Assembly: GCF_003112775.1 (NCBI RefSeq)
Contig: NZ_BFCH01000002.1
Coordinates: forward strand, 321,195 to 385,194
From: Mycobacterium montefiorense
Lineage (GTDB): Bacteria > Actinomycetota > Actinomycetes > Mycobacteriales > Mycobacteriaceae
DNA: 64,000 bases
Reading direction: 5' to 3'
The translations under genes were made by a program, and so were the position numbers. The notes beneath the pieces are model-generated. The model was not told the DNA's origin. It saw only the letters and a list, made by a program, of their open reading frames with translations, and did no database searches. Below, one piece after another: positions 60,075 through 64,000 of this stretch. Positions within the stretch are counted from its first letter, which is position 1; each line of letters starts with the position of its first letter.

Positions 60075-61223
60075 ATGACGCGTGCAATCCCTGAGAACCC
60101 GCCGCCGTCGCAAACTCGGGTTGAGGTGCTGGGCAACATCGGGCCCAACTGGTTCGCCTCGGTAATGGGCACCGGCATCGTCGCGATCGGCGGTGCCACG
60201 CTACCGATCCACGTGTTGGGGCTGCGCGCATTCGCCGAAGTGGTGTGGGGCATCGCCGCCGCGCTGCTCGTGGTGCTGATCGTCCTGGTCGGTGGTCATT
60301 GGCTACGCCACCCGACGGTGGCGCGCGGCCACGCCCGCAATCCGCAGATGGCCCATTTCTACGGGGCCGCGCCGATGGCGCTGATGACCGTCGGTGGCGG
60401 AGCGATCGTGGTCGGCAGGGACCTGATCGGCGAGCGCATCGCCGTCGATCTGGACTGGGTGCTGTGGACTGCGGGCACCTTGGGCGGGCTGTTCACCGCG
60501 GTCAGCATTCCGTTTCTGATGTTCACCCAGCACGCCGTCGAACCCGATGCCGCCTTCGGCGGGTGGCTGATGCCCGTGGTTCCGCCGATGGTGTCGGCCG
60601 CGATGGGTGCCCTACTGATTTCGCATATGGAGGCGGGCACCGGCCGCCAGACCATGCTCTACGGCTGCTATGCGATGTTCGGGTTGTCGTTGCTGGCGTC
60701 GTTGAACATCATCGCGATGATCTGGAGCCGGCTGGTTCTGTACGGCACCTCCGGCACCGCGCGGGTGCCGACACTGTGGATCGTGCTGGGCCCCCTTGGC
60801 CAATCCATCACGGCCGCAGGGCTTCTCGGCGCGGCCGCGAAGCTGGCCGTCCAGCGTGACGTGGCCGAGGAAATGAACGCGTTCGCAATTCTGTACGGGG
60901 TGCCGGTATGGGGCTTCGCCGTGTTGTGGATCGCGCTTGCCACCTCACTCACGGTGCGTACCTTGCGTCATGGGATGCCGTTTGCCCTGACATGGTGGAG
61001 CCTGACATTCCCGGTGGGCACCTTCGTGACCGGAACATCGCAACTCGCCGCACACACGCACCTGCCCGCCTTCAAGGTGGCCGCTGCCATCGCTTACTCC
61101 GGCCTGCTCTTCACCTGGTTGTTGGTGGCCATCCGCACGGCGCGGGGCAGCCTGCGCGGCAATCTGCTGAAGCTGCCGCCGAGCAGCGCACCGATCAAGG
61201 CCAGCAAGGAGCACGTGTCCTGA
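60075..61223 (+). CDS. TDT-family carrier (tellurite-resistance/dicarboxylate type)
   Basis: A 382-residue inner-membrane protein with about ten hydrophobic spans, of the TehA/Mae1/SLAC1-like voltage-dependent anion family. The start NIGPNWFASVMGTGIVAIGG (residues about 15-34) and GRQTMLYGCYAMFGLSLLA are typical. Substrate could be C4-dicarboxylate, sulfite or another anion; it cannot be told from sequence. Nothing in the promoter links it to the sterol genes. Confidence 0.85.
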   Translation: MTRAIPENPPPSQTRVEVLGNIGPNWFASVMGTGIVAIGGATLPIHVLGLRAFAEVVWGIAAALLVVLIVLVGGHWLRHPTVARGHARNPQMAHFYGAAPMALMTVGGGAIVVGRDLIGERIAVDLDWVLWTAGTLGGLFTAVSIPFLMFTQHAVEPDAAFGGWLMPVVPPMVSAAMGALLISHMEAGTGRQTMLYGCYAMFGLSLLASLNIIAMIWSRLVLYGTSGTARVPTLWIVLGPLGQSITAAGLLGAAAKLAVQRDVAEEMNAFAILYGVPVWGFAVLWIALATSLTVRTLRHGMPFALTWWSLTFPVGTFVTGTSQLAAHTHLPAFKVAAAIAYSGLLFTWLLVAIRTARGSLRGNLLKLPPSSAPIKASKEHVS

Positions 61224-61309
61224 CCGACGAAGCGCCGCGGCGCGAGATGCGCCGTATGTGACGAACAAATATTAGGTTATCGTCGGACCATCCCCACAGG
61301 AGGTCGACG

Positions 61310-62536
61310 ATGGCCCAATCGCTGGATGCGCTCGTCAAGCAGGGTAACGGCGACCAGGACGCGGTCGACCTCGGCGATGGAATCTTCATGTCCCGCAACA
61401 TCGCCAACAGCTACTTGGTGACGACGGCCGACGGTAACTTGTTGATCAATACCGGCACCGACTTCGAGGCAAACGCGATCAAGGAGCGGTTTGCCCGAGC
61501 CAGCACGGCGCCGTTGCGGGCGATCACCTTCACCCAGGGCCATCCCGACCATGTCGGCGGATGGGATCTGTTCAACGTGGCCGGGGTCCAGACGATCGCC
61601 CAGGCCAACCACCCGGATGTGCGCGAGTACTGGCGACGTCTGCATCCCTTCTATGCCCGGCGAATCACGGCGCTCTGGGGTGCGGTGATGGATGTCGACA
61701 CAGCGCAGATGAAGCTTCCGCCGGAACCGGTGCTCACAACCACCTTCGTCGACAACCACGCGTTCGAACTCGGTGGGCGATGCTTCGAGCTGTACTCGAC
61801 ACCTGGCGGCGAGACCACCGACGCCCTCGTCGTGTGGATGCCCGAGCATCGCACCGTCTTCGTCGGCAACCTGATGGGGCCGTTCTTCGGCCACGTTCCG
61901 AACCTCTACACCTTGCGTGGCGACAAGATTCGGAGCGCGATGACCTTCCTGCACTCGCTGGACCGAGTCATCGCGCTGGCACCCGAAACGCTGATCAACG
62001 GACATGAGGTTTTCCGCGGAGCCGACCAGATCCGGCAGACCATGACCAAGGTGCGGGCCGCTACGGCGTACCTGCGCGAGGCAACGATCGAGGGCATGAA
62101 TGCGGGCGACGACCTCTGGACACTGATGCGCGACGTCAGGCTTCCCCCCGAGCTGGCGCTGCCCCAGGTGCACGGGAAGGTTGCCTGGATCGTGCGTGCG
62201 ATCTGGGAGGAGCACGTCGGGTGGTTCCGCTACGAGTCCACCACCGAGCTGTATGACACACCGCTGTCGGCGGTTTGGGGAGACATCATCGAATTAACTG
62301 GTGGCACAGACGCACTCATTGATCGGGCGCGGATTCATGTCGAGCAAGGGCGGGCACTGCAAGCGTTGCATCTCATCGACATCGTGCTGCACCACTGCCC
62401 GCAAGATACCGCGGCTTTGCGGGTGAAAAAGCACGCGCTCGAGTGCCTTCTGGAGAGCAGCGGCCGCGAGAACTTCAGCGAGGTGCAGTGGCTCAAGCAG
62501 GCGATAAAGGGCGCCGCGCCGCAGGATTCGGATTAG
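61310..62536 (+). CDS. Metallo-beta-lactamase-fold, alkyl-sulfatase-like protein
   Basis: A 408-residue MBL-fold protein with the layout of BDS1/SdsA-type alkyl sulfatases. The metal loop is TFTQGHPDHVGG near residue 75, where the first of the usual His residues is Gln. STPGGETTDALVVWMP, near 165, replaces the PGTEAP loop. GHEVFRGADQIRQT and the dimerisation-like region HGKVAWIVRAIWEEHVGWFR follow near 285-305. A sulfatase or hydrolase role is family inference. A strong CAGGAGGTCGACG ribosome site precedes the ATG. Confidence 0.8.
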   Translation: MAQSLDALVKQGNGDQDAVDLGDGIFMSRNIANSYLVTTADGNLLINTGTDFEANAIKERFARASTAPLRAITFTQGHPDHVGGWDLFNVAGVQTIAQANHPDVREYWRRLHPFYARRITALWGAVMDVDTAQMKLPPEPVLTTTFVDNHAFELGGRCFELYSTPGGETTDALVVWMPEHRTVFVGNLMGPFFGHVPNLYTLRGDKIRSAMTFLHSLDRVIALAPETLINGHEVFRGADQIRQTMTKVRAATAYLREATIEGMNAGDDLWTLMRDVRLPPELALPQVHGKVAWIVRAIWEEHVGWFRYESTTELYDTPLSAVWGDIIELTGGTDALIDRARIHVEQGRALQALHLIDIVLHHCPQDTAALRVKKHALECLLESSGRENFSEVQWLKQAIKGAAPQDSD

Positions 62537-62592
62537 GCCTGAACCTTTACCACGTCGGAATTATCGTCGACCTCGACACCACAGCGCGGGAC

Positions 62593-64000
62593 CTATTCCG
62601 CCGCAAGGGCTTCCTTGGCTGCACGTTCGCCGGATTGCGCTGCACCGCTGACGCAGTGATAGGAGTACGTGGACGTATCGACGCCCGCCCAGTGCACACG
62701 TCCAATTGGCTCCCGCACGGCCGGACCGAACCCGGACCCCGTCCAGACGCCGGGTCCCATGCAGCCGGCGAAATCGCCGCGTGTCCATTCGTCCATCGAC
62801 CAGTTGAACTCGAAGTAGGAATCAGGCTTCGGGTTCTGCGGCAAGATGGCCGGAAACGTGACCCGTTCAGAGAGCTGCGCGCCGTCTGTTCCGAATCGAT
62901 GCGATATTTCCTTCAGTACCTGCGCCTTAAGTTCGGCCCGGGTCAGCCGATTGAAGTCGCGCGCCCTATCGCCGGCGATGAAAACGCTCATCAGGCCGGG
63001 TTTGTCGCTGGTCTCGTCGAACGCGCTTTCCCGCGCATTGGGGCTGTAATCGCCCGCGTAGATCGAGATCGATTCGCCGACCAGCCCGCGCTTGCGCCAG
63101 AACGCTTCGTCGTAACAGAGCCAGATCTTCCAGAAGGAACCCGTCGGCACTCGGTGCTGCAGTTGCGCGCGGTCCGGCGGCAGTATCGGATCGAAACCGA
63201 TGAAGTTCGTCATCGAGATATTCGTCGCGACGACGACGCGGCGCGCCCGCACGCTGACGTTCACCGCGCTGACGGTGACTCCGCTTGCGTCCTAGGAGAT
63301 CTGGCGCACCGCAGACGCTGTGTGGACGCTTTCCGGGCCTAACTTGGTGACGATCGCGTCGGCAATCTGCCGCATTCCGCCGCGGACGCGATACTGCTGC
63401 GCTTGTCCGGGGCTCTGGCCGCTCATGTTGAACAACTTGCTCCGGTAGGTCTTGAGCACGAAAAGCCAGTGCAGTAGTGAGCATGCACCGAGTTCGACGC
63501 CCGTGTATCCACGATCGCGGCGCCCAGCAGTGCCGGGCACCCTTGGTGGTGATGTTCAGGTCGAACCACGACTGAACGGTTATCTGGTCGGCTTCGCGCG
63601 TAGTGCCGGGTCCCAGGCTGACCGTGAACGGAAACTTGATCTCGGCCACGGTGCCTCGGGATTGACGACCTCCGACATCTTTTCCATGCTGAGGATGGCC
63701 TTGCCCAGATCCAATTTCGCGGGCATGGAAATCGGTGGCAGCGCCTTCAGGGGATTGGAATCGTGGGCGTCGTATTCATGGACCTTGTTCGACGAGTCCA
63801 CGAATATGGTCTTGCCTTGGTCGTACTGCGCATACACCTCGACGCCGAGTTCGTCCATCAGCCGTCGGACGTCGGGCTGCGCCTGCGCGTCGGCCACCCA
63901 CTGGCCGCCGATCTCGAACAGGGTGCCGTCCGAGAGTTGCGCGCTCCAGGTGCGACCGCCGATGCGCGGTGAGGCCTCGAGCACCGTCACGGAGTGGCCT
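62593..64000 (-). pseudogene. Flavin monoamine oxidase-type gene, broken, start beyond window
   Basis: Minus-strand pieces read as a flavin amine oxidase (AofH-like): ASPRIGGRTWSAQLSDG near the window edge (FAD region), READQITVQSWFDLNITT (another frame, 63540-63649), ACSLLHWLFVLKTYRS then QQYRVRGGMRQIADAI (first frame again), and a C-terminus GRVHWAGVDTSTYSYHC...GERAAKEALAA. Two compensating frameshifts near 63650 and 63510-63545, plus an in-frame TAG at 63292-63294, interrupt it. It is therefore probably inactive unless these are sequencing errors. Confidence 0.8.

Noticed and set aside
1..64000. tRNA, rRNA, CRISPR arrays, insertion sequences, prophage, PE/PPE genes
   Set aside because: None was seen by eye on either strand; no transposase motifs, spacer arrays or PE/PPE starts were found.

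Overview
The window is high-GC actinobacterial DNA. Its gene content and order match the cholesterol-catabolism region of Mycobacterium, the segment running from about Rv3483c/Rv3484 to Rv3545c in M. tuberculosis, here shown in reverse orientation. Support for a mycobacterium comes from the igr operon, the hsaEGF genes, kstD, kshA, a complete mce4 operon, otsA, a CpsA-type LCP protein, frequent GTG/TTG starts and many KstR-type operators (TNNAACNNGTTNNA). The PE_PGRS and PPE genes that interrupt this region in M. tuberculosis were not seen here, so this looks like a non-tuberculous mycobacterium. The species cannot be fixed by eye.

Layout. 1-5.8 kb: the igr operon (cyp125 without its 5' end, fadE28, fadE29, chsH2, chsH1, ltp2), which starts side-chain oxidation and removes the last three-carbon unit. 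5.8-6.8 kb: an AbiEi/DUF559-like gene flanked by two copies of a 52-bp nested palindrome. 6.8-12.6 kb: chsH3 and kstD diverge from hsaE-hsaG-hsaF (ring opening and the lower aldehyde/pyruvate steps), followed by a small hemophore-like gene. 12.6-15.7 kb: a KstR-controlled operon of an uncharacterised protein, an SDR and a sulfotransferase. 15.7-16.6 kb: a small ABM-like gene diverging from a 5'-damaged TetR gene, with a palindrome between them. 16.6-18.9 kb: kshA with a Cys-rich partner, and a gamma-class carbonic-anhydrase-like gene. 18.9-22.6 kb: a DUF35, ltp4, ltp3, SnoaL operon, probably for side-chain aldol cleavage. 22.6-28.2 kb: an LLM oxidoreductase, an acetoacetate-decarboxylase-like protein, cyp142, echA19 and fadD19.

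28.2-34.8 kb is accessory: fructosamine kinase, amidohydrolase, ilvX, a truncated crotonase, VOC, P450 and a beta-lactamase-fold protein. 34.8-40 kb: fadE26-fadE27-fadD17 diverge from fdxD-hsd4A. 40-50.6 kb: the mce4 sterol importer (yrbE4A, yrbE4B, mce4A-F and two Mce-associated proteins). 50.6-54.4 kb: a secreted protein, otsA coupled to a 54-residue protein, and a DivIVA-like protein with 18 perfect heptads. 54.4-57.2 kb: a crotonase and a KstR-boxed SDR pair. 57.2-64 kb: LCP (cpsA), a membrane-anchored protein, a small membrane protein, a TDT-family carrier, an alkyl-sulfatase-like MBL protein, and a flavin amine oxidase broken by frameshifts and a stop.

Together the genes import sterol (mce4), oxidise and CoA-activate the side chain (CYP125/CYP142, FadD19/FadD17), shorten it by beta-oxidation (ChsE, EchA19, ChsH, Hsd4A, Ltp2-4), and open the rings (KstD, KshA) down to propionyl-CoA and pyruvate (HsaE/G/F). 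One repressor, KstR, probably co-ordinates them; its gene is not in the window. Function calls rest on recognised motifs and synteny. No database search was run.
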